A stretch of 64,000 nt of DNA, from NCBI RefSeq assembly GCF_002078505.1, contig NZ_LUAV01000021.1, forward strand, positions 62,001 through 126,000, in the 5' to 3' direction. The stretch is from Ensifer aridi (GTDB lineage Bacteria > Pseudomonadota > Alphaproteobacteria > Rhizobiales > Rhizobiaceae). Every line of letters begins with the position of its first letter. Positions within the stretch are counted from its first letter, which is position 1. Positions 24,419-33,432 of the stretch are shown one piece after another. The notes under the pieces are model-generated. The model worked only from the letters and a program-made list of their open reading frames with translations, did not search any database and had not been told where the DNA came from. The translations under genes were made by a program, and so were the position numbers.

Positions 24419-25936
24419 ATGCAATCAAAGGGCATCGTCGAAGGGACGCGGCTGGCGCGGTCGCTCATCAGATTGCAATTCGGGCGCGCTTCCGCCTACA
24501 TTCTCGCGACGGCGGCGGTGTTGAGTGTTGTTGCGTTGAGAGTGGCGTCGTGGGAGTTCTTCGGTGGGAGTGCCATGCTCCTATCCTTCACCCCGCCGAT
24601 TCTCCTCGTCGCCATAGGAGGTGGGCCGGGCCCGGTCACCTTCGCAGCCGGGCTGTCGCTTGTCGCAGCAATCACTCTTCGGCAGTTTGAGAGCGCCCCC
24701 GATATGAGCGCGGTCGAGTTGGTCTTCTTCGCTGTTGCGACGCTTCTGATCATCGCATTAGCGGAGCTGCTTGCGGCAGTGAGGCGGGCGCTGGACAGCA
24801 CGGAGGACGTGGTAAAGGCCCGCGATGCGCATCTAAGATCCATATTGGATACAGTGCCGGACGCCACAGTGGTGAGTGCCACCGATGGCACTATCGTCTC
24901 CTTCAACGCCGCGGCGGTCCGACAGTTTGGCTATGCGGAGGAAGAGGTCATTGGCGAGAACCTGCGCATATTGATGCCTGAACCCTATCGGCACGACCAT
25001 GATGGATACATGCGGCGTTACCTCAGAACCGGCGAAAAGCGCATCATCGGTATTGATCGCGTCGTGTCCGGGCGGCGTAAAGACGGTTCGACGTTTCCGA
25101 TGAAGCTCGCAGTCGGGGAGATGCAGTCTGGTGGTGAGAGATTTTTCACGGGCTTCATCCGAGACCTGACGGAGCGGGAGGAGTCCGCCGCTAGGCTCGA
25201 GCAAATTCAGGCTGAGCTGGCGCGGCTTGCCCGTCTCAACGAGATGGGCGAGATGGCCTCGACACTTGCGCACGAACTGAACCAGCCGTTATCAGCGATC
25301 GCCAACTACTCGCATGGCTGTACGCGGCTGCTGCGTGACATAGACGATACCGTCGCAACACGAATGCGCGAAGCGCTCGAGGAGGTGGCGAGCCAGTCAT
25401 TGCGGGCCGGCCAGATCATCAAACATCTCAGGGAATTCGTAACGAAGGGCGAGACGGAAAAGGCGCCTGAAGACATTCGCAAACTGGTGGAGGAGGCCGC
25501 GGCGCTTGCGTTGGTCGGGTCGCGGGAGCAAGGGGTTCGGACCGTATTTGAGTATTTGCCCGGTGCCGAGATGGTAATGGTCGACCGGATCCAGATCCAA
25601 CAGATCCTCATCAATCTTATGCGCAACGCGATCGAGGCGATGCGTCACGTGGAGCGTCGAGAGCTGACGATCCGCACGATGCCGGCCGATCCGGGCGAGG
25701 TAGCCGTTGTCATTGAGGACACGGGCGGAGGAATTCCCGAGGAAATCGCCGGTCAGCTCTTCAAGCCATTCGTCACGACCAAGGCAAGCGGAATGGGTAT
25801 CGGACTTTCCATTTCGAAGCGGATCGTCGAAGCGCATGACGGTGAAATGACTGTCTCAAAAAATGCAGCCGGTGGGGCTACTTTCCGATTCACGCTGCCC
25901 GCCTATGTAGATGAACGGATCCATGCCAATGACTGA
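24419..25936 (+). CDS. fixL: FixL oxygen-sensing histidine kinase
   Basis: The 505-residue protein equals S. meliloti FixL in length. It has an N-terminal membrane part (about residues 25-125, several helices), a heme-binding PAS domain with the axial histidine in PEPYRHDHDGY (residue about 194) and the FG-loop region GEKRIIGIDRVVSGRRKDG, then the kinase domain with the phospho-acceptor histidine in STLAHELNQPLSAI (about 285) and ATP-binding motifs NLMRNAIEAMRH, VIEDTGGGIPEE and GMGIGLSISK. Deoxy-FixL phosphorylates FixJ. The end overlaps the start of fixJ, so both are co-translated. Confidence 0.97.
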   Translation: MQSKGIVEGTRLARSLIRLQFGRASAYILATAAVLSVVALRVASWEFFGGSAMLLSFTPPILLVAIGGGPGPVTFAAGLSLVAAITLRQFESAPDMSAVELVFFAVATLLIIALAELLAAVRRALDSTEDVVKARDAHLRSILDTVPDATVVSATDGTIVSFNAAAVRQFGYAEEEVIGENLRILMPEPYRHDHDGYMRRYLRTGEKRIIGIDRVVSGRRKDGSTFPMKLAVGEMQSGGERFFTGFIRDLTEREESAARLEQIQAELARLARLNEMGEMASTLAHELNQPLSAIANYSHGCTRLLRDIDDTVATRMREALEEVASQSLRAGQIIKHLREFVTKGETEKAPEDIRKLVEEAAALALVGSREQGVRTVFEYLPGAEMVMVDRIQIQQILINLMRNAIEAMRHVERRELTIRTMPADPGEVAVVIEDTGGGIPEEIAGQLFKPFVTTKASGMGIGLSISKRIVEAHDGEMTVSKNAAGGATFRFTLPAYVDERIHAND

Positions 25937-26540
25937 CTATACGGTGCACATTGTCGACGATGAAGAGGCGGTCAGGAAGTCGCTGGCCTTCATGCTGACG
26001 ATGAATGGCTTTGCGGTAAAAATGCATCCATCGGCCGAGGCCTTCCTCGCCTTCGCACCGGACGTGAGAGACGGGGTTCTCGTGACGGATCTGAGAATGC
26101 CGGAGATGTCCGGAGTGGACCTTCTGCGCAATCTCGGCGAGCGCAAGATCAAGATACCTTCAATCGTGATTACCGGTCACGGCGACGTGCCCATGGCGGT
26201 AGATGCCATGAAAGCGGGGGCCGTGGATTTCATCGAGAAGCCTTTCGAGGACTCCGTGATCATCGAGGCGATCGAGAGGGCATCGGCACATTTGATGGTT
26301 TCGCAGGATGCGGACGCGGTCAGCGACATCCAGGCGAGGCTCGAGACGCTGAGCGAGAGAGAACGCCAGGTGCTCTCGGCGGTGGTAGCAGGCCTTCCCA
26401 ACAAGTCGATCGCCTACGACCTGGACATCAGCCCGCGCACCGTCGAGGTGCACCGCGCCAATGTGATGGCCAAGATGAGGGCGAAGAGCCTTCCCCATCT
26501 CGTTCGAATGGCTCTCGCCTCAGGTTTCGGTCCCTCCTGA
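25929..26540 (+). CDS. fixJ: FixJ response regulator
   Basis: The 203-residue regulator has a receiver domain (IVDDEEAVRKSL, phospho-acceptor Asp in VLVTDLRMPEMSG at about residue 54, the conserved Lys in FIEKPFEDS) and a LuxR-type C-terminal helix-turn-helix (LSERERQVLSAVVAGLPNKSIAYDLDISPRTVEVHRANVMAKM). Phosphorylated FixJ activates fixK (and nifA where present). The ATG at 25929 lies inside the last codons of fixL; ATG at 25923 is a possible start two residues earlier. A FixJ-type box stands before fixK at 26980-26995. Confidence 0.97.
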   Translation: MTDYTVHIVDDEEAVRKSLAFMLTMNGFAVKMHPSAEAFLAFAPDVRDGVLVTDLRMPEMSGVDLLRNLGERKIKIPSIVITGHGDVPMAVDAMKAGAVDFIEKPFEDSVIIEAIERASAHLMVSQDADAVSDIQARLETLSERERQVLSAVVAGLPNKSIAYDLDISPRTVEVHRANVMAKMRAKSLPHLVRMALASGFGPS

Positions 26541-26638
26541 TTTTGCCGAATTGATCTCGCGCAATGCGTCGCATTGCCGCAAGCGGTCTAATGCCGGCTC
26601 ACGGCGGGCAGACGCACGTCAGCTGAGCGGGATCCAAA

Positions 26639-26986
26639 TTGTTGGCTGAAAGAAGCATAGTCGTCGTTGCAGCGGATCAAGGCCTCCGGCGGTCCGTGGC
26701 ATTCGCGCTGGAAGTCGAAGGATACTCGACCGAGTCCTACGACACCGTGAAGAAGGCCGAAGAATCTTCCCGAGGCGCTCTGTGCACGATCCTTGATGAT
26801 GAGATACTAAGATCGGAGCCGCAGCCCGCCACGCAATTCCTCAAGAGTCTTGGAGGAAGAGCCATACTGCTGGCCGACGGCTTGTCGGCACTCCAGGCGT
26901 ACGTCGACAACACAGTATTGACGAAGCCGTTCACCGGTCCCGACCTGCTCGGCGCGATTAACAAGCTGATCGAAGCGGCTAAGTAG
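26639..26986 (+). CDS. small receiver-like protein between fixJ and fixK
   Basis: The 115-residue product looks like a single response-regulator receiver domain: SIVVVAADQGLRRSVAFALEVEGYSTESYDT at the N-terminus, a beta-strand with LDD around residue 52 at the phospho-acceptor position, and VLTKPFTGPDLLGAIN with the conserved Lys-Pro-Phe near the end. The N-terminal acidic pair of true receivers is replaced (VVAADQ). It has no output domain. Start codon TTG at 26639 or 26642. Its stop codon lies inside the FixJ-type box of fixK, so it ends right at the fixK promoter. Possible role as phosphate sink or decoy in the FixLJ system is inference. Confidence 0.6.
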   Translation: MLAERSIVVVAADQGLRRSVAFALEVEGYSTESYDTVKKAEESSRGALCTILDDEILRSEPQPATQFLKSLGGRAILLADGLSALQAYVDNTVLTKPFTGPDLLGAINKLIEAAK

Positions 26987-26995
26987 TTTCCCTTA
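26980..26995 (+). promoter_or_regulatory. FixJ-binding box upstream of fixK
   Basis: TAAGTAGTTTCCCTTA differs by one base from the high-affinity FixJ site of the S. meliloti fixK promoter as I remember it. It overlaps the stop codon of the preceding gene and lies 69 bases before the fixK start. Confidence 0.7.
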
Positions 26996-27064
26996 GTGAT
27001 TTAACCGAATTTCTCGCAGCGACGTGAATTGCCAATTTACCCCCAACCGAACAGGGGATAAGAC

Positions 27065-27694
27065 ATGTACGCCGCTGCACAAACCTCCTTCCAACAGGCC
27101 GAACACGTAGAACGGACCCAAATTTCTGGGCCGTACCTTGTCGCCCCCTACCAGGCTGGTCGCGAGATTTATGCCGAGGGCGATTTGATCGACAAGTGCT
27201 ATCAGGTTTCGACTGGAGCTGTGAGTGTCTACCGCCTGCTCCCGGACGGACGGCGACAGGTCGTGTCCTTTCATCTGCCGGGGGAAATGTTCGGTTTCGA
27301 AGCAGGGTCCAACCATTCTTTCTTTGCCGAAGCCATCACGGAAACGAAACTGGCCGTCTTCGGCCGCCGGCATATGCAGGAGCGTTCGCGGGAGCTTCTC
27401 GCCCTGGCCCTGACCGGTATGGCGCGGGCTCAGCAGCATCTTCTGGTGATCGGCAGGCAATGTGCCGTGGAGCGGGTTGCCGCATTCCTGATCGATCTTT
27501 GCGAACGACAGGGAGGAGGCAGGCAGCTGCGCTTGCCCATGTCGCGGCAGGATATTGCCGACTATCTCGGCCTCACGACCGAAACCGTGTCGCGCGTGGT
27601 GACCAAACTGAAGGGTCGCAGCGTCATCGCGCTCAGGGACGCCAGGACGATCGACATCGTGAAGCCCGACGCACTCCGTGCGCTTTGTAACTAA
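27065..27694 (+). CDS. fixK: FixK, Crp/Fnr-family regulator of microaerobic genes
   Basis: The 209-residue protein matches S. meliloti FixK closely in my memory of that sequence: MYAAAQ N-terminus, cyclic-nucleotide-like beta barrel (KCYQVSTGAVSVYRLLPDGRRQVVSFHLPGEMFGFEAG), dimerisation helix and helix-turn-helix (SRQDIADYLGLTTETVSRVVTKLK). The N-terminal cysteine cluster of Fnr is absent, so it does not sense oxygen itself; control is through FixLJ at the FixJ box. Its likely targets here are the anaeroboxes before fixN, the pseudoazurin gene and hemN. Confidence 0.96.
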   Translation: MYAAAQTSFQQAEHVERTQISGPYLVAPYQAGREIYAEGDLIDKCYQVSTGAVSVYRLLPDGRRQVVSFHLPGEMFGFEAGSNHSFFAEAITETKLAVFGRRHMQERSRELLALALTGMARAQQHLLVIGRQCAVERVAAFLIDLCERQGGGRQLRLPMSRQDIADYLGLTTETVSRVVTKLKGRSVIALRDARTIDIVKPDALRALCN

Positions 27695-28272
27695 GCTGGC
27701 CGGGTCGCGCAGCAGGCCCCTCTGGTTCTCTGCCGCGTCCAACGGTGCGTGGTTTAACAGGAGGAGGGAAGAGCCATGTTTGTGAGGCGAAGTCTCGAGA
27801 GGAATGCCAAGGGGAAGTCGCTGCCGGCGATCTCGCGCGGTTAGCAGGGACGGCCAGCCTCTAAAATTGTGCCAATCACCTACCGCGCACTCGGGCAATA
27901 GCCCTTACTGTTTTTCCACGCCCAGCTAAAAGATCGATTGGATGCGCAGCAACCCCAAAATGTCGCTCCAGATCGATGAATTTGCCGGCAATCGCCAATG
28001 GAAGAGCGTGGTTGCGACCCGACGATGTCGCCAACTGCCCGCGGCGGACGGCCGTCACGACGAACGCATTCACGCTGGTCCTGCTCGAACCCAACTGGTG
28101 GGAAAGCTTGCAGGGGCGGACGAATTCCTACGGCGCGTCTTCGCAATTTCTTGATTCCTGAATTCCCGTAACAGCGCTGTGACCAGGGGAAAGGTGAGGC
28201 TGCCGCCATCATGCCTTGACGCCTTGCTGCCCGCCTACGGTGTCAGCCCGCGCGATATCTCGTGGAGAGCAC
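27695..28272. other. 580-base stretch between fixK and the fixN anaerobox
   Basis: Short plus-strand frames around 27942-28161 are open but show no family I can name. No fixT-like gene was identified. Confidence 0.4.
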
Positions 28273-28286
28273 TTGATTTGAATCAA
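28273..28286 (+). promoter_or_regulatory. FixK anaerobox upstream of fixN
   Basis: TTGATTTGAATCAA is a perfect TTGAT-N4-ATCAA site 100 bases before the fixN start. Confidence 0.85.
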
Positions 28287-28386
28287 AGTGCCCAGCACTC
28301 GACTCTGACAATTCTCGGGGAGACCTCGATGGCATACGTGCGAAGGCGTGTGCCAGTCAGCGATCAGAGAAGAGTGGGGCCTAACC

Positions 28387-30003
28387 ATGAAACATACAGT
28401 CGAGATCGTCGTGCTTGCGATCGGCGCCTTCCTGGCGCTGGCCGGAGCCGGCTTTGCCCAGGACCGCCTGTTCGGCGCGCATATGTGGGTGCTGTTCTTC
28501 ATTCTGCTCGCCGGCACCTTGATGCTCATGCGCCGCGTTGACTTCCGTCCAGCTGCCGCGGGTCATCCGAACCGGCAGACCGAATATTTCGACGAGGTCG
28601 TGAAATACGGCGTCATCGCGACTGTGTTCTGGGGCGTGGTCGGCTTCCTTGTCGGCGTCATCGTCGCCCTGCAGCTCGCCTTTCCCGATCTAAATGTCCA
28701 GCCCTGGTTCAACTTCGGCCGCATGCGGCCGCTCCACACCTCGGCGGTGATCTTCGCATTCGGCGGCAACGCACTGATCGCCACTTCCTTCTATGTGGTC
28801 CAGCGCACGAGCCGCGCGCGTCTTTTCGGCGGCGATCTCGGCTGGTTCGTTTTCTGGGGCTATCAGCTCTTCATCGTCCTTGCAGCGACCGGCTACCTGC
28901 TCGGCATTACGCAGGCGCGTGAATACGCGGAACCGGAGTGGTACGTCGACCTTTGGCTGACGATCGTATGGGTCGCCTACCTATTGACGTTCCTCGGAAC
29001 GATCCTGAAGCGCAAGGAGCCGCATATCTATGTGGCGAACTGGTTCTATGTCGCCTTCATTGTCACAATCGCCATGCTGCACATCGTCAACAACCTGGCG
29101 GTGCCGGTGTCGTTCCTCGGCTCGAAGAGCTATTCGGCCTTCGCGGGTGTGCAGGATGCGCTGACACAGTGGTGGTACGGCCACAACGCCGTCGGCTTCT
29201 TCCTGACGGCCGGCTTCCTGGCGATGATGTACTACTTCATCCCCAAGCAGGTGAACCGCCCCGTCTATTCCTACCGTCTGTCGATCATCCACTTCTGGGC
29301 GCTGATCTTCATGTATATCTGGGCGGGTCCTCACCACCTGCACTATACGGCGCTTCCCGACTGGGCGCAGACGCTGGGCATGGTCTTCTCCGTCATGCTG
29401 TGGATGCCCTCCTGGGGTGGCATGATCAACGGTTTGATGACGCTCTCCGGCGCCTGGGACAAGATCCGCACAGACCCGGTCGTCCGCATGATGGTCATGG
29501 CCGTCGCCTTCTACGGCATGGCGACCTTCGAAGGGCCGATTATGTCAATCAAGACCGTCAATTCGCTCAGCCACTACACAGACTGGACGATCGGTCACGT
29601 CCATTCCGGCGCGCTCGGCTGGAACGGCCTCATCACCTTCGGCGCCATCTACTATCTGGTGCCGAAGCTCTGGAATCGCGAGCGGCTATACAGCTTGCAG
29701 CTGGTCAACTGGCACTTCTGGCTCGCGACCCTCGGGATCGTCGTCTACGCCGCAGCCATGTGGGTCGCCGGCATCCAGCAGGGACTGATGTGGCGCGAGT
29801 ACGACGACCAGGGATTCCTCGTCTACTCCTTCGCGGAGTCGGTAGCGGCGATGTTCCCGTACTACGTCATGCGTGCCGCTGGCGGCGGCCTATTCCTCAC
29901 CGGCGCACTCATCATGGCCTTCAACGTGACAATGACCATCCTGGGGCGCGTGCGCAAGGAAGCGGCAGCTTTCGATGCTGAACCTCTGTCAGCCGCGGAA
30001 TAG
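28387..30003 (+). CDS. fixN: cbb3 oxidase subunit I
   Basis: The 538-residue catalytic subunit of the high-affinity cytochrome cbb3 oxidase has about twelve membrane helices, with heme and copper ligand regions visible as WFNFGRMRPLHTSAVIFAFGGNAL, QWWYGHNAVGFFLT, WAGPHHLHYTALPDW and IGHVHSGALGWNG. It reduces oxygen at the nanomolar level found in nodules. ATG at 28387 gives MKHTVEIVV, like the usual FixN start; an upstream ATG at 28348 is not conserved. First gene of fixNOQP, behind an anaerobox; spacing to fixO is 11 bases. Confidence 0.97.
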   Translation: MKHTVEIVVLAIGAFLALAGAGFAQDRLFGAHMWVLFFILLAGTLMLMRRVDFRPAAAGHPNRQTEYFDEVVKYGVIATVFWGVVGFLVGVIVALQLAFPDLNVQPWFNFGRMRPLHTSAVIFAFGGNALIATSFYVVQRTSRARLFGGDLGWFVFWGYQLFIVLAATGYLLGITQAREYAEPEWYVDLWLTIVWVAYLLTFLGTILKRKEPHIYVANWFYVAFIVTIAMLHIVNNLAVPVSFLGSKSYSAFAGVQDALTQWWYGHNAVGFFLTAGFLAMMYYFIPKQVNRPVYSYRLSIIHFWALIFMYIWAGPHHLHYTALPDWAQTLGMVFSVMLWMPSWGGMINGLMTLSGAWDKIRTDPVVRMMVMAVAFYGMATFEGPIMSIKTVNSLSHYTDWTIGHVHSGALGWNGLITFGAIYYLVPKLWNRERLYSLQLVNWHFWLATLGIVVYAAAMWVAGIQQGLMWREYDDQGFLVYSFAESVAAMFPYYVMRAAGGGLFLTGALIMAFNVTMTILGRVRKEAAAFDAEPLSAAE

Positions 30004-30014
30004 GAGGCCAGACG

Positions 30015-30746
30015 ATGTCCATTCTCGATAAACACGCACTACTCGAACGCAATGCCACGCTGCTCCTTGTCGGTTCGCTGCTCGTCGTCTCGATCGGAGG
30101 CATCGTCGAGATCGCTCCGCTCTTCTATCTGGAAAACACCATCGAGAAGGTCGAGGGGATGCGGCCCTATTCGCCGCTGGAGCTTGCCGGCCGCGGCATC
30201 TACATCCGTGAAGGCTGTTACGTTTGCCACAGCCAGATGATCCGCCCGTTCCGCGACGAGGTCGAACGATACGGCCACTACTCGCTGGCGGCGGAGTCGA
30301 TGTACGATCATCCGTTCCAATGGGGGTCGAAGCGCACGGGGCCGGACCTTGCCCGCGTCGGCGACCGCTACTCCAACGAATGGCATGTCCAGCACATGAC
30401 TGAACCGCGCTCGGTCGTGCCGGAATCGGTAATGCCGAGCTATGCCTTCCTCAAGGAGACGCCGCTCGAGGTGAAGAATGTCGCCATGAACCTCAAGGCC
30501 AACCGTACGGTCGGCGTGCCCTATACGGACGAGATGATCGACAACGCGGCCGCGGACCTGAAGGCCCAGGCCGACCCGAATGCCGATACGTCCGGCGTTG
30601 AGGCACGCTATCCCAAGGCCAAGCTCGGCGACTTCGACGGTGATCCGCAGAGGCTCACGGAGATGGACGCGCTCATCGCCTACCTCCAGATGCTGGGCAC
30701 GCTCGTCGACTTCTCCACCTACGACGACACAACCGGATATCGCTGA
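30015..30746 (+). CDS. fixO: cbb3 oxidase subunit II, membrane-anchored cytochrome c
   Basis: The 243-residue protein has one N-terminal membrane anchor (about residues 15-35, LLLVGSLLVVSIGGIVEI) and a single heme c motif CYVCH in GCYVCHSQMIRPFRDE, with a later Met ligand region (PESVMPSYAFL). It passes electrons from FixP to FixN on the periplasmic side. Length is normal for FixO. Short spacing on both sides shows it is in the fixNOQP operon. Confidence 0.96.
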   Translation: MSILDKHALLERNATLLLVGSLLVVSIGGIVEIAPLFYLENTIEKVEGMRPYSPLELAGRGIYIREGCYVCHSQMIRPFRDEVERYGHYSLAAESMYDHPFQWGSKRTGPDLARVGDRYSNEWHVQHMTEPRSVVPESVMPSYAFLKETPLEVKNVAMNLKANRTVGVPYTDEMIDNAAADLKAQADPNADTSGVEARYPKAKLGDFDGDPQRLTEMDALIAYLQMLGTLVDFSTYDDTTGYR

Positions 30747-30757
30747 GAGGAACGCAC

Positions 30758-30910
30758 ATGGAAACCTACACGGCCATGCGTCATTTCGCCGACAGTTGGG
30801 GAGTGCTTGCCATGACCCTCTACTTTCTCGGCGTCGTAGTTTTCATTTTCCGGCCGGGCGCCACGAACGCCGCCGTTGAGGCCTCTGCCATCCCGCTGAA
30901 GGAGGATTGA
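30758..30910 (+). CDS. fixQ: cbb3 oxidase small subunit
   Basis: A 50-residue protein with one membrane helix (about residues 16-32, VLAMTLYFLGVVVFIF) followed by a charged tail ending IPLKED. It is the CcoQ/FixQ subunit that stabilises the cbb3 complex. ATG follows GAGAGG by a few bases, and the gene lies 11 bases after fixO and 3 bases before fixP. Confidence 0.92.
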   Translation: METYTAMRHFADSWGVLAMTLYFLGVVVFIFRPGATNAAVEASAIPLKED

Positions 30911-30913
30911 TCC

Positions 30914-31783
30914 ATGGCGGACAAGCACAAGCACGTTGACGATATCAGCGGGGTGGAGACCACCGGGCACGAATGGGACGGAATTCGCGAACTCAACAAT
31001 CCGATCCCGCGCTGGTGGGTCTACACCTTCTATGCGACGATTGTCTGGGCGATTGGACACGCTATCGCCTATCCCTCATGGCCACTGCTGACGGAATCAA
31101 CGAAGGGTTTGCTCGGTTATTCGAGCCGAGCCGTGGTCACTGCGGAGCTTGCGAATGCCAAGGCGGCGCAGGCCGGCAACGCTGAGCGCATCGCCTCGAG
31201 CCCAATCGAGGACATCATGGCCGATCCGGAGCTGAAGCAGTTCGCAATCTCGGCCGGAGCATCCGCCTTCAAAGTGAATTGCGCGCCATGTCACGGGTCG
31301 GGCGCGGCCGGAGGCAAGGGCTTCCCGAACCTGAATGATAACGACTGGCTTTGGGGCGGAAATCCCAAGGAGATCTACCAGACGATCGCGCATGGCATCC
31401 GTTACGATGGAGACGAGGAGACACGTGTTTCAGAAATGCCTGCATTTGCCGACATGCTGACGCCCGACGAAATGCGAGCGACTGCAGCCTATGTGCTGAG
31501 TCTGACCGCGACGCCTTCGAATCCGGCACTTGTGGAACTCGGGAAGCAGCTCTTTGCCGATAATTGCGCCTCCTGCCATGGAGCGGATGCGAAGGGCAGC
31601 CGCGAAGTCGGCGCGCCCAACCTCGCCGACGCCATCTGGCTGAAGGGCGAGGGCGAGCAGGCGATCACCGATCAGATGAGGTCGCCGAAACATGGCGTTA
31701 TGCCAGGCTGGGTCAACCGCGTAGGTGACCCCGTGGTCAAGGACCTTGCGATCTTCGTCCATTCGCTCGGCGGCGGCGAGTAA
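30914..31783 (+). CDS. fixP: cbb3 oxidase subunit III, diheme cytochrome c
   Basis: The 289-residue protein has an N-terminal cytoplasmic segment (HVDDISGVETTGHEWDGI...NNPIPRWWVYTF), one or two membrane helices (about residues 35-70), and two heme c domains with CAPCH (GSGAAGG follows) and CASCH (GADAKGS follows). It accepts electrons from cytochrome c for the oxidase. Its ATG is three bases past the fixQ stop. The next operon, fixG, begins 67 bases downstream. Confidence 0.96.
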   Translation: MADKHKHVDDISGVETTGHEWDGIRELNNPIPRWWVYTFYATIVWAIGHAIAYPSWPLLTESTKGLLGYSSRAVVTAELANAKAAQAGNAERIASSPIEDIMADPELKQFAISAGASAFKVNCAPCHGSGAAGGKGFPNLNDNDWLWGGNPKEIYQTIAHGIRYDGDEETRVSEMPAFADMLTPDEMRATAAYVLSLTATPSNPALVELGKQLFADNCASCHGADAKGSREVGAPNLADAIWLKGEGEQAITDQMRSPKHGVMPGWVNRVGDPVVKDLAIFVHSLGGGE

Positions 31784-31850
31784 GAAGCATGATGCCGTTC
31801 TGGTGCCGCAAAGGCTCATCTTACATAGAGTTCTAGTGGGGACTGCCCAT

Positions 31851-33425
31851 ATGCATTATCAGCCCGCCCAAAAAGCTGGCTCCATGGAAAGGCTCGAGGC
31901 CAGGCCCATCAGTGCCGCGCGTGTTGGCCGACCGCTTTACGAGAAGCGGCGGAAGATTTTTCCCAAACGGGCGGAAGGCCGCTTCCGGCGGTTCAAGTGG
32001 CTGGTGATGCTTGTTACCTTGAGCATTTACTACTTGACCCCCTGGATTCGCTGGGATCGCAGCGCGCATGCGCCGGACCAGGCCGTCCTCGTCGATTTGG
32101 CGGCACGGCGGTTTTATTTCTTCTTCATCGAGATCTGGCCGCAGGAATTCTTCTTCGTGGCGGGGCTCCTCGTTATGGCTGGCTTTGGGCTCTTCCTGGT
32201 GACCTCGGCGGTCGGCCGCGCCTGGTGCGGCTATGCCTGTCCCCAAACCGTCTGGGTCGATCTCTTCCTTGTGGTCGAGCGCTTTATTGAGGGCGACCGC
32301 CTTGCCCGAATGCGCCTCGATGCCGGCTCATGGACGTTCGACAAGGTCTGCAAGCGCTTTGCCAAGCATGCGATCTGGTTGGTGATCGGTGTTGCGACCG
32401 GCGGCGCCTGGATCTTTTACTTCGCCGACGCTCCCACGCTGATGAAGAGCTTCGTCGCACTCGAAGCTGAACCGGTCGCCTACATGACGGTCGCGACGCT
32501 TACCGCCACGACCTACCTTTTCGGTGGCCTCATGCGAGAGCAGGTCTGCACTTATATGTGTCCCTGGCCGCGCATCCAGGCCGCGATGTTGGATGAGAAT
32601 TCCTTGGTCGTTACTTATAACGACTGGCGGGGCGAGCGACGCACACGCCATGCGAAGAGGGCGGCAGCTCTCGGCGAGGTGGTCGGCGATTGCGTCGACT
32701 GCAATGCCTGCGTCGCGGTCTGTCCCATGGGGATCGACATCCGCGATGGTCAGCAGCTTGAATGCATCACCTGCGCGCTCTGCATCGATGCCTGCGATGG
32801 CGTCATGGACAAGCTCGGTCGCGAGCGCGGTTTGATCTCCTATGCGACGCTCAGCGACTATTCCGCCAACATGGCGCTCGCCACCAACAATGGCGCAATC
32901 CCGATCGACCCGAGGCGAGTACGCGACGGGAATGGCGTCTTCGTCGAAGGTATCAGGGATTTCGATTGGCGGATAATCTTCCGGCGGCGCGTGATTCTCT
33001 ATTTCGGGATCTGGGCACTCGTCGGTCTCGGCATGCTTTATGCGCTTGTTTCCCGCGATAGGCTCGAACTCAACGTGCTGCACGATCGCAACCCGCAATA
33101 TGTCGTCGAGTCCGACGGCTCAGTGCGCAACGGCTACGTGCTCAAACTCCTGAACATGATCCCGGAGCCGCGGCGGATCACTCTAAGCCTGGATGGCATG
33201 CCGTCCGCCCGGGTGCGGATCGCCGGCCAGGCTCCGGGCGACGGTCAAAGCTTCTCAGTTGCCGTCGATCCGGACAAAGTCACGTCCTTCAAAATCTTCG
33301 TGACCCTGCCAAAAGAGAGCCTCGTGGAGGCCCAATCAGGCTTCTCGTTCAGAGCCGAAGACCCTTCCAGCCACGAACGAGATGTCTACCGCACCAAATT
33401 TATTCAACCCGGAACAGCAAAGTGA
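31851..33425 (+). CDS. fixG: FixG, membrane iron-sulfur protein of cbb3 oxidase assembly
   Basis: The 524-residue protein (same length as S. meliloti FixG) has about five membrane helices, CxxP-type motifs in GYACPQTVW and YMCPWPRIQ, and two ferredoxin-like clusters DCNACVAVCPMGI and CITCALCIDACD, then a C-terminal periplasmic domain. FixG/CcoG is a cupric reductase that supplies Cu(I) for the cbb3 oxidase. ATG at 31851 has GTGGGG upstream; an in-frame ATG at 31725 inside fixP is not conserved. First gene of fixGHIS; no anaerobox was seen in the 67-base gap after fixP, so read-through is likely. Confidence 0.95.
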   Translation: MHYQPAQKAGSMERLEARPISAARVGRPLYEKRRKIFPKRAEGRFRRFKWLVMLVTLSIYYLTPWIRWDRSAHAPDQAVLVDLAARRFYFFFIEIWPQEFFFVAGLLVMAGFGLFLVTSAVGRAWCGYACPQTVWVDLFLVVERFIEGDRLARMRLDAGSWTFDKVCKRFAKHAIWLVIGVATGGAWIFYFADAPTLMKSFVALEAEPVAYMTVATLTATTYLFGGLMREQVCTYMCPWPRIQAAMLDENSLVVTYNDWRGERRTRHAKRAAALGEVVGDCVDCNACVAVCPMGIDIRDGQQLECITCALCIDACDGVMDKLGRERGLISYATLSDYSANMALATNNGAIPIDPRRVRDGNGVFVEGIRDFDWRIIFRRRVILYFGIWALVGLGMLYALVSRDRLELNVLHDRNPQYVVESDGSVRNGYVLKLLNMIPEPRRITLSLDGMPSARVRIAGQAPGDGQSFSVAVDPDKVTSFKIFVTLPKESLVEAQSGFSFRAEDPSSHERDVYRTKFIQPGTAK

Positions 33426-33432
33426 GCGGCTT

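Noticed and set aside
28938..29981. 347-codon alternative frame inside fixN
   Set aside because: Shadow of fixN, rich in Arg, His and Leu with no recognisable domain.
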